From Phallusia mammillata (taxonomy: Eukaryota; Chordata; Ascidiacea; Phlebobranchia; Ascidiidae), in contig QLIY01000141.1 in assembly GCA_003260075.1 (NCBI GenBank), positions 158,615 to 222,614 on the forward strand: a DNA stretch of 64,000 nucleotides, written 5' to 3'. The notes below the pieces were generated by a model. That model was given only the letters and a program-made list of their open reading frames with translations, did no database searches and was not told the origin of the DNA. The position numbers were made by a program, and so were the translations under genes. Below, in pieces: positions 1 through 14,797 of the stretch; position 1 is the first letter of the stretch; each line of letters starts with the position of its first letter.

Positions 1-3000
1 ATATCACCGCTTGCTTCCATAGTCAGACTTCGGCCAAATGCCCTACGACCGCGCTTTGAAATTTCTTTGTATCCGAAAACAGTTCGTGGGTTTTTGATGT
101 GTAATTGTTGGCTTTGACGCTTTTGTAATGACTGTGCGACCTCTGTGTGTAATAGGGCGTAAGTTTTAATAAAGCATCGAACCTAAAAATATGGCAGTAC
201 TGTGATCACGACGTTTTTCGTGGTGCGAAATGCACGTAGCTTCCCAAATTTTGTTTCGTAACAGTGAAGCATAAAAACGTATAAGCTTTGGTTCAGAGTG
301 CGTTGTGGAATTATGTTTACACAACAAACGCATTTTAACGTCAGCATTAATTTTGTGGTTACTTTGAAGCTGAAAAACTTTGATGTCAGAAAATATCTGG
401 CACCAGCACGGTTATGTCTCAAAATATTTCTACCAACCTCTGCAACATGGAAGTCATGCCTGCTGTGGGAGCCGGGCTGAGAAGATGGGTCAAGCTTGTA
501 ACGGACTTGCGCAAGCTCAGTGTCTTCCAAAATCTAATCACTTACACTCTTGAATGTGCGCACGTTTATCGATCTGCAAGAATACTTAAGGACTAATATC
601 AGTAGTGTGTAAGCTTTGCATATATAGTCATGTTATTTTAGGAGTGAATGAATTAATGCTACACCAATTTTACAAGCTAACTCAATTCACCAGGACATAA
701 CCAAACTTAGTAACTAAGCTTTAATGCATTATTTCTGTATAAATTTTGAAGCTCAAATTTGTTAACTTGCTATTGCAAATTTTTGTTTTCAGCACTTGAC
801 CCACATCCTTGTCTCTCTCAAAACGACCAAGATTTCAAATCAATCTATCGCGCGTTGACGAATGTCTATTGAAACGTCAAGGGCACAAAGGTGAGAGGAA
901 AGATGACCGGTAGATAAGAGCCGCTAACGAGCTTTTAATGGTAGCAATAAACACTTGACATGCTACTTACGTCACTATAAGGCAAAGGTGGCGAAATTGT
1001 GTTATAAGCCGCAACCTCTTGCTTGGGCTATGGTGTGTGATAATTTCACGGTTTCTTAAGGCCTGAATTCCATGAAGGTTTGAACAAAGTAGGTTGGCTT
1101 GGTGACAAGTGATTTTGTTGCACACTAAACCAAAATTTCACCTTTATTTGTTTTAAATTTTGATTTAATGGTAAAAACATACGTGTGGTATAAGGTAAAG
1201 CTGCTATGGCTTAACTGGCGTAAAACTTAGTTATGTACGCTCACAATTTGCCAGCGGTTTCTCACACCTTGTGTGCAATTCTGCTTTCAACACATTGTTT
1301 AGACATTGTGTCAAAACAACCAAAATAACAATTCTTACTGCCAAAATATTTACTTTAGTCTGCGGTAGGTGTCAAAACGTGTATTGCGTCTCATTACTGT
1401 CAGTCATACGCAAAACAACTGTGTCCAATCCAATTTTCGCGTGACGGTAAACAAATCTGGACTGTACAGTTTGCGTATTTTCGCGCTACCTGCGAAATAC
1501 AGCGGCGGCGAAGGCATTCTATTCATGCGACCACATGCGTAGCGACGAGGGACAATGAAACCTGCAACCGATTCCCATCGATAACGATCACTCAACAAGT
1601 AAGGCGCCTGCGAGATCTCACGCTTGAAGTCGTAGCAATGGGGGCCCGAAGGTAAGTGGAAACGATTCGCCATCTGGGTCTACAAGGGTCTGTTTTCGGG
1701 GTCGACAATCGATTGACAAACTAACGGGTGCTGTTGGTGTTCTCGACGATATCGCGAAGTTAATCCGGCCTGGGAACGCAAGGCCCCCGCGGCTTTGTGG
1801 TAAGACTGTTTGCAAGCACATTAATCAGATTCTCTACCCTTCGTGTCGCTGTGCAGCGGGGCTCTGTCATGAAGGCACAACCTTCTTCGAAACGCCGAAA
1901 GGTACGGAACCTGTATCAACAGACGTGAAAACTGGATCTAATCCCCGGGGTCCGCTAATTTTACCCAGTGTACGTGCCTTTTCCTGAATTCTGACAAGGC
2001 AATTTTACATACCCCCCACTATTGTGATAAATGCCCACCGCACAATGTTGGGCTTAATATAAGGTTCTCTTGTGGTTTTAATTAATCTGTGGTGTTCTTT
2101 GTGTGGCCACGAACTACATTCTGAGGCTTTGCCCTTTAAGCGTGAGATAATATATTGGCAAGTCTGAAGCTTTAGTTGCGGTTAACCACTGTCATTCATC
2201 GTTATTTGTTTATTCTATTGTTTTGTAAGTTTTTAACATATAGTTAAGGTACAAAACCTCATTACAATTGTTGTTTAACAGATAAAGTCGGATTTCCAGA
2301 ACGCTTTATGTTATAAAGCGTCGCCAAGTTCAAATATCCATTCGAATGTTGTGACCATTTCTCAATCGATGTTGTACCAATTTGGACATAGTGTCTCATG
2401 GTCGACTGCGCAAAACGTACATCAACCAGCTTAAATACCCGTGTAACAATGAGCCAATTAAGCGCGATTTCGTTCTGTACCTTTGACGTCAATTGAAAGT
2501 TCCAATTACTTAGCAAAGATCGTGTGAGGAGATTTCGAACTGGTCGTGACCGTCTTTCGTAAACTTTGCCGCGTGGTCGGTTACTGGTCTAAACCGCCCA
2601 TAGTTCACACCTCGACTCCTGATCCGTTGTCAGATTATTCCCTCATCGCCAGCCTAATACCCTGTCATTGATGCCTTTGCGCACAAGTTTGACCTAAAGG
2701 TGACAATACTAACCACACTTTGTTGGTTGTTGGTTGAAAATATTTGAGATTAGTGTCAGCCCTAAACCTTGACTGTGCAATGAAAGTGATTGTGTTTGGG
2801 AAAAGATACACTGCAGTCATCTTTAGCAAATTATTGAGGGTCATTTTACTGCTTTAAGATAGAAATATACCTTTAGGCGGTATTTTCTTTCTTGGGTTTT
2901 GGTCAAGTTAAAAAAAAAACAAGAACTTAACACACCTTTACGTACGCAAAAATTAACAGTATATGTACGTTTCCTGTCCACATCACCTCCGGAATAGCCT

Positions 3001-6000
3001 TCTTACGTTGAAATCATTAATTCAACATCTTTACGTAAGCCTTTATTCCCCTGCTGCGCAAGGGGTCTATTTTTACCACATCTAAATCGCCAGTGGCTAC
3101 CGGATAAACACTAAGATCAACACGAGGGACAGAGAAAGTCAAAGGTACTGCAGTTACGATACGCGCTGTTGTGTTAAGCTCTCTTCAGGCCTCTACGTCG
3201 CGCCGCTATCAAAGGCCCAACACAAACAAAAACAGTGCAATCGTTCACGGCGCGGCCGACACTCAACTTTCCATAACATCGCCTTCCGCTTCACCACTAA
3301 GCAAACATAAAGGTCAGGGCCTCGCTTGTTAAAATTTGACGATTTAATTCACCGCTGTGTTTGGATAGTTGCGCCTAAATTTACTGCAGTGGAGATTCTT
3401 AGGCAAAGATCTTGTCGAAGCTATGAATTTATGCTTTGGGAGTTTGGAACTCGCTGATTTACTACATCTTAGGCGGTTCAGTCTCCACTTCACGGCCTTA
3501 GTCATACACGGGAGTTCCTTGCAGGACTTGTGCGGCTAAAGTTTGTTTCGGGAGTTGAATATACGCTGTAAAACTTTGACCGTAAATGCGTTGCTTTCCC
3601 AGAAGGAAATTACTACTTCCTCTGTTGCTCTCACAAAACAAGTTTTTCAAGCTTTTTGATAAACAGGAGAAAAAAATTTTTGTTTTTTTGTCTTGAAAGG
3701 GTATCTCAAACACATTTCATCTTCCATGTTGATTATCAACTCTGTTTTTTGTTGTTAACTACCGACTCTGGTTGTGACATTATATGATTTGCTTCGTTAC
3801 GATATTGCTACATGGAAAATTTGCTTTTGGCTTATAAAGGTTTGTTTTACATTATTAAGCCTATTGATTTTTGTAGATACTTTATATTTAAGTTAACTAG
3901 TTATTGGAAGAAGACCATGCACTGTTTAGTCTAATCTACAATCGTGGCAAGACGGAGACCGCCAAAAATTTTACTGTCGCGTTGAAACAAACATGTTTGT
4001 GTGCATTTGTTTTGGTGTGTTGAGCACAGCGTCCCAAATCAATTCTCAAGCAAATCTTTATCAAAAACTCCCTAAACCCGCAACACAAGCACACGAGGTG
4101 TTAGGCGTGACACACGCAATAACAACAACAGCTAAGTCAGCTTTCCCATGTTCCCAGCTCTTAACTATTCAACCACATGGTGATGAGTCAATCGAATCCT
4201 GATCCAACCCTGTTTGTTTGTCAACCAAACCTTCGCGCGTGTAACAAAAGATTGAGAGATCGGTTGGTGGCGTTCATTGATATCTAACCCCGTGCGAATG
4301 GACTCGCTTCTCAAGCGGCGTTGGCACTCGGCCACAACATTTATCCGACTAACAAGGCTTTGTGTTAACGCGTGGAGTTAACTGTACTCGATACTTGTTT
4401 GGGATTGGACGATTGTGGTATGCTACTATGTGTGGTCATGCAAAACACGGAACGAAACTTCTTCGCTCCGCTGACTTAAGTTGTTTAAGCTGGAATAGTA
4501 TGGCACTACTTTAATTCAAAAAACATTTTAATGTTTCTTTAATTGCTGAAAATTTGAATTTTGATTCATTTCATCCATTTAGCATTAACTTCAATTCAGT
4601 CTGAGCTGCTTTAGTCCATAGCATAGGTAACTTTTTCCATACAGTGATTTTAAAGAATTATAAGAAAAACCTCTATCAAAGATCATCAGGCTTTCTTGGC
4701 TGTTGCCTGCAAACATTATGAGGTATTTTGGCAGCCACAGAAGATTAAACCAACGCACGAACTGTTTTAAATTCAACACCTGATGACCGGTGGTAGCAAA
4801 AATGTCTTCTCGGAACGACCTGAAATTGACCGGCAACTTAATGTCAAACATTCTCATTTACATACCTATCAAGTCCGTTACGCCAGCAGATGATATCAAA
4901 CAGGAAATTTGGCATGTCTTCAATGTTGACGATCAAAACACACGCATCTGTCGAGCAATTACTGCCTGCAAATTTTGCTAAACTCACATCGTTTGAACCT
5001 GCTTATTTTGTCAACAGGCATTTGATATTGGGAAGCACGGTTTGAACGGCTGTCAAAAGGCGATTTAGGTTTTCAAACACGACAGGTGCTCGTTTCGATG
5101 CCTACGCTGTGCATAACAAACAAGTACCTGCATAGAGCGTTTGAAAATGGTTACGCAAAGACTGTTTCCGGAAATAAACTAATGATTAGTGCTCAGAGGT
5201 AAATGATGCAGAAATATGCAAGATTGAAATTCGGCCCATTCGTATAGAGATACCGCGCGCCAAGCTTTACTTTTTAATTAAAGTTGTCATGCATATTTGA
5301 TATAAGCTAAAAGTGTACAAGCCTATCTTAGCATTTAGTATTTTTTACAGGATCTTTCCCGACAATAGTAAGCATTCCATTTTGACGATCATTGTTAGGT
5401 GTGCTGTTATTTAGCAATAAAAAAGATGAAGCAACAGTTCTTCTATTTCAGAATTACAACTATTTCTGATATAAAACTGCTTTCTATGTTGTTGTTTTTT
5501 GTTGCCCTTGAAAGTATTCATTTAAAAGAGCAATCAGCGTTTTTCTTTTGTTCCATTGCTTTGCAAAAACTACAGTTTGCTTTGTATTCCAGTTTTCGTC
5601 ATTTCGTGCCACACAGAGGTTTCTGGCGCCAATTTCCTTTTCTGCAAAGGTGCTGCATTCGCGCATTTCGAGTTAAATCTCACAGCTGAAGCAGATACAA
5701 AACTTCTAATTAATCGCAAACTCTTGGCCACGCTTCGGACCCTGCCAAGTCAAATATTCGCTTTAAGATCTTTGCTTTGATCCGCGTGATGCGACAAACC
5801 AGCGATTGCCTTGCCCAAGCTGATCACGCGGCGATTAGGGTGTCTGTTGCTTCCGCACTGGGACAGCTTTGTTATGAAATGAAGTGTTAAAACTGTATGC
5901 GGTAACTGGCCGTGAAGATGAAGGGATAAAGTCCGGATATTAAATAACCCGTATGAATGCGGGGATTTTTGTTACAAATTATGACGGATGAGGTTATAGG

Positions 6001-9000
6001 GTAAGATCAGATGTCATACGTAGGGGATTTTTTTAAGGCTTGCTAGGGTTTGTGTGAAATTGATAATTACTTATATTGAGCACGGCTAAACAAAACGTCA
6101 CAAATGTGGAGATTTCTATCAAGGTGTGTAATATCCTATTTTGAAACCTGTTACTTCTGGTATTGGAAAAAAAATTTGCTATAAATGTGTCAAATCGTCA
6201 CACAAATCAACTGCTGTTGGAAAGCGCAAAGTTATACAGATGTGTCTTACATTTGTCAGTTTTGTAATATTTTACACCATATAACTTAACAATTGCGCAG
6301 GCCCCAGCTCCTTCCTAAATAAGCATGTAGTTTTAAAACGCTAAAAACCTTTATATTATAAACTCAATTTACAACATTATTATTGCAAAAATATTTCAAG
6401 ATCATGACTTTTACCCTAAAATTCGAAGTCGTCACTAACATCGATAAGCAATATAGTTGGGCGTTTCTTGCCTCGCCAAATTCGTAGTTGAGAGTGGACA
6501 ATTACACTATTCCGTGACCGCAATTATTTGACGATCGCGGATCAAAATGACTCGCATAGGCATCGAAAATTCTATTTGATTCGTCTTGATCAGGAATGCG
6601 ACACAACCGCTTATGGCATGTCTGAATTTGCTTCGTCGAAACAACTTATGATTGGAACAAATTGCTGATAATTACCTAACATGTTTTTCAGTTCAAGGTC
6701 GTTCATCAGGTCTAAAATTTTGCTTCCCGCCCATTTTTGATCGTCTCGATATTGGAAATCGCTATAGCGAAAATCTTTTCTAAGACATTATCGGCAACTT
6801 TCTTTGATGTATGGCGACGTTATTAAGCTTTATATACATTTAAGGTGTTAATGAGTCGAAGACAACGTTTTGAAGTATTAAAAACAGGTTTCAAATTGAT
6901 TGATCATAAGTATTTACATGTGTTTGTTAAAATATCTGGATCTGTGTTATGGGAAGAATTAACAAACGTGGCATAATTATCTGGTTCCATATTTTGTCTT
7001 ACACATTTGATACCTAACCCGTTTCCAAGGAAGGGGAAGATATAGACCTTGTTTGGGTTGACGTTTATCGATTCCTAGTATGCAGATTAGCGAGCAAGGT
7101 GTGACAAAGCAGCGGCACTTATCACAGATGTTACGCCGGATAATTGATTGTGAACTTCTAACATCATCCCGTTGTACAATGAAACCATTGAGCACTGATT
7201 CTTCTAGGTTTACCACGATAACCTTGGCCTTGTCAACGCACGATCCTTTGCTATGTATTTCTTTGAAACAAAACGCGTTCTTGCAACCTGTACTTTGGTT
7301 AGATGTGATACAAAAGATGTAGCGCGCTCGTATGCAGCTCGGCATACATCGCAGCGGCATTCTGTCAGTTTGACTGTTTATTGGCACGACTGCTAATGAC
7401 AAAACCGTGTTGTGGTAAGGCGTTTAGGTGCGATAAAGGAACCACCTTCGACAGCGGGGTTATCTCGTGGGGTCGTCCAACGTGCGTATACAGCACGTCG
7501 TGAGCCCGTGGCATATATCGTGCGCAGCAGACACGCGTTATGTGTTTGTTTTCAACCGCTGCTGGTTGTATGCCTTGTACGTAGCCCCGTAGATGCCGCG
7601 CAAAGTCGGGAGACAATGGAAAAGTGGACTTACCTGTCGCAAAGGTAAATATTATAGCAACACGATCGCATTGATTCATGTCTCTCCATTTTCGCGACGC
7701 GTTTCTATTTTCGGCCAGTTCTATGTTTGCCCGCACAAATACGCGGATTATTGATAATGGATGCGCGTTTCGTTTCGTCACGTGACTTGTCAGCCGCGTC
7801 GATTGCTGACACGAGTCTTCGCTTAAAGTTGCACCCCCACGGGGCAATTCCACAGCGACGAAATGAAATTAAGCCTAATTCTATTTGTTTCGATTTAGCA
7901 GCTTGAGACGTCGCCCTCCTCTGCCTTGCATCTCAACCTTTTTGCCATATAATTGCGGCAATTACTCACTGGTGTGTGTTCACGACATGAGTGCCGTATG
8001 TCTCCTTATTCCCACATCTTATCATCTCGCTGCGTCACAGGTTTGTGAGAGGCCGATTCGATAGCAATTAAGCACTTGAGGGCGAGATAAGAGCAACCGA
8101 GGGAGCGCATCTGTGGGCTGTTTGCTTCCCAAACTTGAAGTACCCTATGCATTACACATTTGATCCACCCGGCAGTACTTGATGCCCACACCTCGTGTAA
8201 ACTCAATTAGTCTAAACTTACGTGTTGTCTAAGCACGTATGTCGCTACCCATTGTGTTTGTTTGGTTTAGTTGCGTTGTACCTGCTTGCTCAAGGGAAAC
8301 CAACTTGGTTTATATTAGACTGTTCAAACAGTTTTTAAAGTAAACTGAAATACCTAATATGGTTCTTATTTCAATCTCCTAAAAATAGCGTTTTGAAAAG
8401 TCATACTTTGATTTTTCCCCTGGATAGCTTATTTACTGCCATGACGCTATATGTAGTTGCCGTTCTTTTAACAACGTTGTAAAGTCGCTCCAGTATATTG
8501 ATTGAATAGAATTGTATGATTCAATTTAGAGCACTGATAGTTGCATTTAAACAGTCCATTTGCAATAGTGCCGTATACAATCACAATGTACTGCATGTTT
8601 CCTAAAACGCCTTGCATACCACCGCGACTTGCGCTTGCAAAGAGGTTTGCAGCAAACTCCAATCACATTGTTCTGTGCAATCTAATGTTTACTGACGAAA
8701 TCCCGAGCAAATCTCTTGTTTACAACAATTTTACGGTGCCTTGGTTACCTAACATGGCGGAACATGTGGTGAAGTGGGTGGAGCTTTTAATTGGGTCCAC
8801 CATTCTCGCTCGTATACTCCTCCGCTTCATGTTCGGGAACATCTCGTGTGATTAATTGCCCACAGTTTTGATAACACTCAACTGGTACATAGCACACAAA
8901 CGAAACAGGAGGTTATGTGTATACTACAATGTTTCGTGGGGTGGTGCTCAATTTAGTATGGGTTTTTCTTGACGCGTTGCATTTCTGTGTGAAAGAGTAA

Positions 9001-12000
9001 CATACCGATGTGTAATATGGCGTACATTACAAACGTATGGCCGTCACAAGGCTTTGTGTTCGAATCTTTGCACATTTCAGTCGAGAACGATCTAAAAAGT
9101 ACAATGTTCCACTTTGGGAAAATAATTTTATCAACACGGTTTTCAGTGACTTTTTACTCGGTTTTGCAGTTCTCATGAGATTTCAAAGGCAAAATAACCT
9201 TGACTTGAAACCCAAGGTGTCATGTTGCAAATCATTGCTTGTACGTTTCCGCCCTGCTTCCTCCATGCTGAGCTGCATACTTTGCAATCTATGTTGTCAT
9301 TCACAACACTCCAATAGTGTGAGACGCATCTAAGTTTGCAAGCAAGCAAGGGGGCGGCAATCGGCCTTTCAAGTACCCGAGTCGGGTCTTGCACGCACCA
9401 GGCCCAAACCGAAGACAAGACATGGATGTACAGATTAACATCGATTACCAGTTGATGTTGGTAACTTGTGCGTGGCACTTAACAAAAGGCTGCCTTGTGT
9501 TCACCCAAAGACCTCATCGATGCCTAAATGTTGACGACTGGCCCGCGGGCGCGATGTGATTGCAATGTGGCTTATCGAAGTACGCATGCCAGATTGCTAT
9601 GGAGATTGCCTAATATCCACAATATTTGGTGCTAACTCTCGCGGTGTATCATCTTGGGCGCGCGATTGCCGGAACCGATTGCTGTCAATCAATTCACTGA
9701 TCTGTCGATGACGTAATGCGAAGTGTTCAGTGTATTAAAGGATGGACTTAAATCGCCTAAGTACGCCATGACGGATTACCGTGTCGTTCAAAATGATTGC
9801 CTGTCCCAATTGATGAAAGGTACAAAAAGATTGCCATTACCACGTCATCAGGTCAGATTGATGGACGTGAACTAAGGGTTGTAGAGCTTACGTCATTAGT
9901 TTGGAGCAATATTATATACATGACTACTCGGACGGTATGGTCAATGGCGCATTTTTTAACATATTGGAAATGATGTGGATGAGATATAAAACTATTTCGT
10001 GTGAATGGCTGTTTCAGAAGATCGTAGAAAATCAGGCAAACAGTTTTAATCTTGATTTTTCTTGACCTGTCACATTTTAAAAAAGGCAGCCAAATTTGCA
10101 ACCTAAAGCTTGTTAAGGTAATAAAGGTAAATATCTATATACACATGGACTAGCGTTTTAAGACCGTATTCACAAAAGTGGCTTTTCATCCTTTTCATAC
10201 AACGCTCTGAAGGCAACAACACAAAACATTTTCATTGTTCTAGTATCACACTACTAGGGGAACTTTCCTGGGGATTTCGCTTGCGTGCGAGGACTCTTCG
10301 ACACGATGTTAAAGATCGATTTCATGGGCAACGTTGCGGTATAATCCAGATATGACTTTACTGTCGCCTTATCATAACTTCTATCGCCCACAAGTTATCC
10401 CTCTTTTTAACCCTAAAACTCGACGCAGCATAGCCGGAGCGTCCAGTATACAGACCCCTTAAGGTATTTGACCTACGTTTAAGCGTTCGGGTTAATTCAT
10501 TAGGTTTAGGAATCATCTGCCTAATTATCGATTTTTGCACGAACTTTGACCTAGATAATAAGTTACCCAATCCAATTGTTCGTGTCGGTTTCGATCCCAC
10601 GTCCTTCAGCTTACCCGAGGGAAATACAGCTTGATCAGTGCCGACAAGAATTCGTCTAAGTTGAAAAGCGACATGACCCACTTTCTGACTCTCACGTGTC
10701 TGTCAATCGTCTGCCGAAGTTTTTATCGATCAGCGGTGGATCAAATGTTACCGGTGCATGTGGTCTCCAATTTCTTCTGGCCTCGACCCCAGGGAACACG
10801 TTTTCTACCTCCTTAACCGTTGGTTTATAGACACGAATGCTAAGTTTAGTCGTGGTACTCTTGTTTCATATTCTTTGTCACGACTTGAGATTTTTTATCA
10901 CCAAAGTCTGGAAGTTGAACTTTTCCCTCATGCAGAATAAGCGTCCAGGCATGTTTTCGGGTTCTGCTCTATATGCAAATGCGAAGCTATGTTTCGGTAA
11001 AATAGACACGCAACGATTTTGTACAGTTTCATTTTGTGTTATTCGAGAGAAGCTTTCTACACGCAATTTGCGATGGACGCAAGTGTTTTACGTCTTTGTG
11101 ATAGCAAGACTAATAACAGTTCACATTTTTGTTGTTGTGTTGAGGTGTATCTAATATGATCCAAATTCTCTACGCTTTTTCCTAAAATAAATGCAGTTTT
11201 TTTGACGCCACTGTTGAACAGCCGGTATTTCGCGACTTTTGCTACATGATTAAACGTGTTTTGCATTGTTTGATGTGTTAGTAGAAGTGATGTCAATTGA
11301 AGTGCTGGTCAATATAAAATATTAATCTAAAATTACGATACAACTGTAGTAATCAAGCCGGCTTTTATAACATATATGTCTTAAGGACTTACGTCTTACT
11401 CGTGGATCTGCTATTTTATTCAGCGTCAATAGTTGTTTCACACAAATGAAGTACGTGCGACCATTCCATTTTCACGACGGGACTGGCTCAACATTTCGCA
11501 ACCTAAACCTAATGTGTACTATTTTATAGATTTGAGTTGTAAGTAAAAATACTTTACGTTGAGAATTCGAAAAACGAACCCCCGAAAAAAAGTTGGAGAT
11601 ACTATGAATCATGTTGCATGGTGAATGTGGGCGATTCGAGACACGCCCCCAGTGTTGGTGGTGCTGAATCCAACCCTATCGCGTGCAAGATAGATCCAAT
11701 ATCGCCTGTTTTGGCCAGTTACGTGGGTTTAAAGCGAGTGACACCAACTTTCGACGGTATTTAACGGATTACTGCGTGATGATGGGCGTTACGTAGAATC
11801 GGGTCAGCGTATAAGAGGTGTCTTCTCTGGCACCTCTTTAACGGAGTAATCCATAGTTATCACGCTCTATGGTGCGTAATCATCGCACTTTTATCTTTAT
11901 TTTATCTTTATTTTTGATAGGGAAGTAATTTTGCGTGGGGTTGGGCGGACCACACGAGGTGCTGCATTTAAAATTGCCGTTTGTTACGTAACCACTATGT

Positions 12001-13284
12001 CTTTTTTGCCGTTTGTTCGTTGTTTTGATCGCCGCTGTGCGAAACAACGGCTGATCGAGTTGTTTCTGCGACGGACCTATTTTCAAGCTGCCAAGTTTGT
12101 TTCACCTTTGTGATACTTCTGACCATACACACAAAGACTGAAGCGGAAATACATGTAACCAAAATCTTTTGAGTGCCCTTACAACCACCTGCTACCCTAC
12201 GTTGCATGTAGCTTGGTGGGGGCTCTCGACTGTAAGCAACTTATATCAGTTTCATCGGGATACAAAAATCACCGTGCCCCAGCAAGTTAGGCCATTGTGC
12301 TGGTAGTTTAATAAGTTTGTGGTGTAAAATTGAAGTGCCCTTTTCGCCCTACAGAACTTACATGTCATCGGGTCTTAAAAATTCATGTGTGGTGGTAGTT
12401 AGTGTTTGCGTACGTCAAAGGCAGTTTTTCTGTGGATCGTGTTGTCGTAACAATTATGTTTCTTAACAAAGCAAAGCAAAAAGTGACGCATGCCAACCAA
12501 TTGGTTTACAATACTATTTATTTTGCCTTGTCGACAGGAATAAAAGTGTAGTTATGGCAACGCATTCAAGTCTGGATATTCCAGACCTTATTCTTGTCAT
12601 TAAAACAATCGTTTGTGTTTTTTGGACCACAATTGCTCAACCATTTTTACAAGCAAACGTGTTTCATAGAATTTCAAAGGTCAACGCTTGATAGTAAAAG
12701 AGTTGCAGCGTTGAACGAAATTTGTTTTACCAACGCTTGGGCCACGGAAAATTAACGAGTTCCCTGTGACATTTGCGTAGTCGTTTTCACCTTGTTGCCG
12801 CAGCGAGAACTTCATCCCAGCTTTCTGTTTGTGTGAAGTCACGTGAATCACTCTGGTTTGTCGCATACTCTGTAAACAAGCTTCGGCGTGCGTTTGCTTA
12901 AAGTGCACTAGTCATCCAACCGCCGTTGAAATGTGCAAGAAGGTCGTTGTTCACACTATGTGATATCAACTCAACTAAAAGCGTCAACTGCTCGCGCAAA
13001 TACCAAGTATTAATATTTGATCATGAGACCGCGAAAGGAGAGGTCTTATCTTTTTGTGTAGATCACGGTTTTAATGTTGTCACTTCGCTTATGCTTTGTA
13101 ATTGTAGAATAAAAAGTCCAAGAGGCGATTTCTCCTCAATAAAACGCTTTTTGTAGTTTCATGACGCATTTGGAATTTGTGTCGTTAACGTTAGTTTACG
13201 TTCTGTCTGGAAGTTTTTCTGGCTTCCGTTTTTATTGCTGATTACACTATTGGAATAACACAAAAACTCAGTTTGACAAAAAGA
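1..13284. other. AT-rich intergenic or intronic DNA, no supported gene
   Basis: I see no coding sequence here. Open frames are short. The longest, on the minus strand at 7365-7853, begins at GTG rather than ATG and resembles no family I know. An AATAAA hexamer near 167-172 could end an upstream plus-strand transcript, but no coding sequence precedes it. No transposon ends with target duplications were found. This could be intergenic or part of a very large intron. Confidence 0.5.
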
Positions 13285-13527
13285 TTTTTAGTATATTTGA
13301 GATCCATGGTTGGTTTGCAACATACAATCCTTTGTGAAACCATGTTACTATCTGAAAGCAAATTGTCACAAAGAGTACGGATCATTTTAAACAAATCATA
13401 GAAGGAAAAAAAAAGCTGGTCTCCCAAGCATTTCGACAGTAACATGGTTTCACAAAGGATTGTATGTCGCAAACCAACCATGGGTCTCAAATATACTAAA
13501 AAAAAGCTGGTCTCCCAAGCATTTCGA
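13285..13527. repeat. Fold-back inverted repeat with an internal direct repeat
   Basis: The left arm (about 13285-13348) and right arm (about 13439-13503) are near-perfect reverse complements of about 64 bp, separated by about 90 bp. A 23-bp direct repeat preceded by an A-run occurs once in the loop (13414-13436) and again just outside the right arm (13505-13527). Folded, this gives a long hairpin. It may be a fold-back transposon relic or a small inverted duplication. No coding potential is seen. Confidence 0.85.
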
Positions 13528-14574
13528 TATATTTAGACAGTTTTCTTGTAAAGAATTATTTGCTCACACATAACACATGGGGCTGTTGCTTTGTTCAAAA
13601 TATGTTAAATCATTTTAAAACTTGTCGACCTCACATTCAAGTCAGGGGTATCTTTGTGTTTTGTTTCCTTATCATGCACCACCTCTATAGTTTAACGGGA
13701 ACTGGTGTTCGCTGCTTAAAACTTGTACCAATATTTGCTCATGCATTCCGGTCACTTTAAGTCAAACCTCGGCGCGCAAAGTGTACCGACTGACCCCCCT
13801 CGCAACGTGACAACCAATCACGAAGTAGGATCGGTTGTTTGCTTGGCAACGGCATGACCGCTTACGTCACAGATGATCCTTTTCAAGCTCTGACGCAACT
13901 GTAGCGAGTCAACGGTCACTTCTGGTCATTTTAATTGACTGTAATCTCTTGTTCGGTCAGTTGCCCTGCCTTGTTAGGACGTCGTAGGTGAACATCATTT
14001 CTCATTAGCATATAAAGATAAAGCTATGTGGTCATTGGCGGGTGTGCCGGGAAGTCAAACTGTGTCAATCCGTAGACCTGGGTCACTTTGTTTCCTGTAA
14101 CTGTTGCGACCAATCACGGTTAAGGTTAAATGGGTTGGAAATAGATTGTTGCACTTGTAAGATTTTGACCTCCCTAACTCGTGAATATTAATGATATGCT
14201 GTGTCTGAATGCATGCTCAAGCACAACAACGGTTCTATTCCTTTTGTTGACAAAAGCGGCCTCAAACTTTATTTACACCTAATAATCGTTAAGCTTTTGG
14301 GTTTTGGTCCCACTAAGCCTGTGTTTATAGGTTCGAATTTGCAGGGTATACTCATATATGAACCTATTTGACGCTACGACTTGACAACACAACAGCTCGT
14401 GCAAGTCTTACAGGTCAAAGGTAACATTAAGCAAGATTAACGCAACCTGAAACTGATAATCAAGCTGTGTTAAGCTTCGTGTTTTGTTTCTCAATTGGTG
14501 CTACGTCAATTAGGGTCATTTTCCGGAAAAATAAGCTTAGTTAAAGTTACGGATCACCTGTACTTGTCTCAAGA

Positions 14575-14797
14575 CGCCGACTCTTGTGTAACCCTGCGTC
14601 TACGATTGGTTAAACCCGAATTATCGAAACAGTTACCTTAATTTGACAAATCCGTCCAACAAATTTACCATTCAGACCAAGGGGGGGGGGGCGCCGACTT
14701 TTGTGTAACCCTGCGTCTACGATTGGTTAAACCCGAATTATCGAAACAATTACCTTAATTTGACAAATCCGTCCAACAAATTTACCATTCAGACCAA
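14575..14797. repeat. 106-bp direct duplication separated by an 11-nt G run
   Basis: Copies at 14575-14680 and 14692-14797 flank eleven Gs (14681-14691). The copies differ at only a few positions, as two alleles would. The G run belongs to neither flank: copy 2 continues into other sequence at the point where copy 1 meets the Gs. This looks like an unmerged contig overlap rather than a true tandem duplication. Confidence 0.85.

Noticed and set aside
6570-6586. attctatttgattcg, resembling the start of the Ciona spliced leader
   Set aside because: Only about the first 11 bases match and the leader's 3' end and donor site are absent; no SL RNA gene is supported.
7365-7853. 162-codon minus-strand open frame with overlapping 141-codon frame
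   Set aside because: It starts at GTG, resembles no protein family, and has no splice or promoter context.
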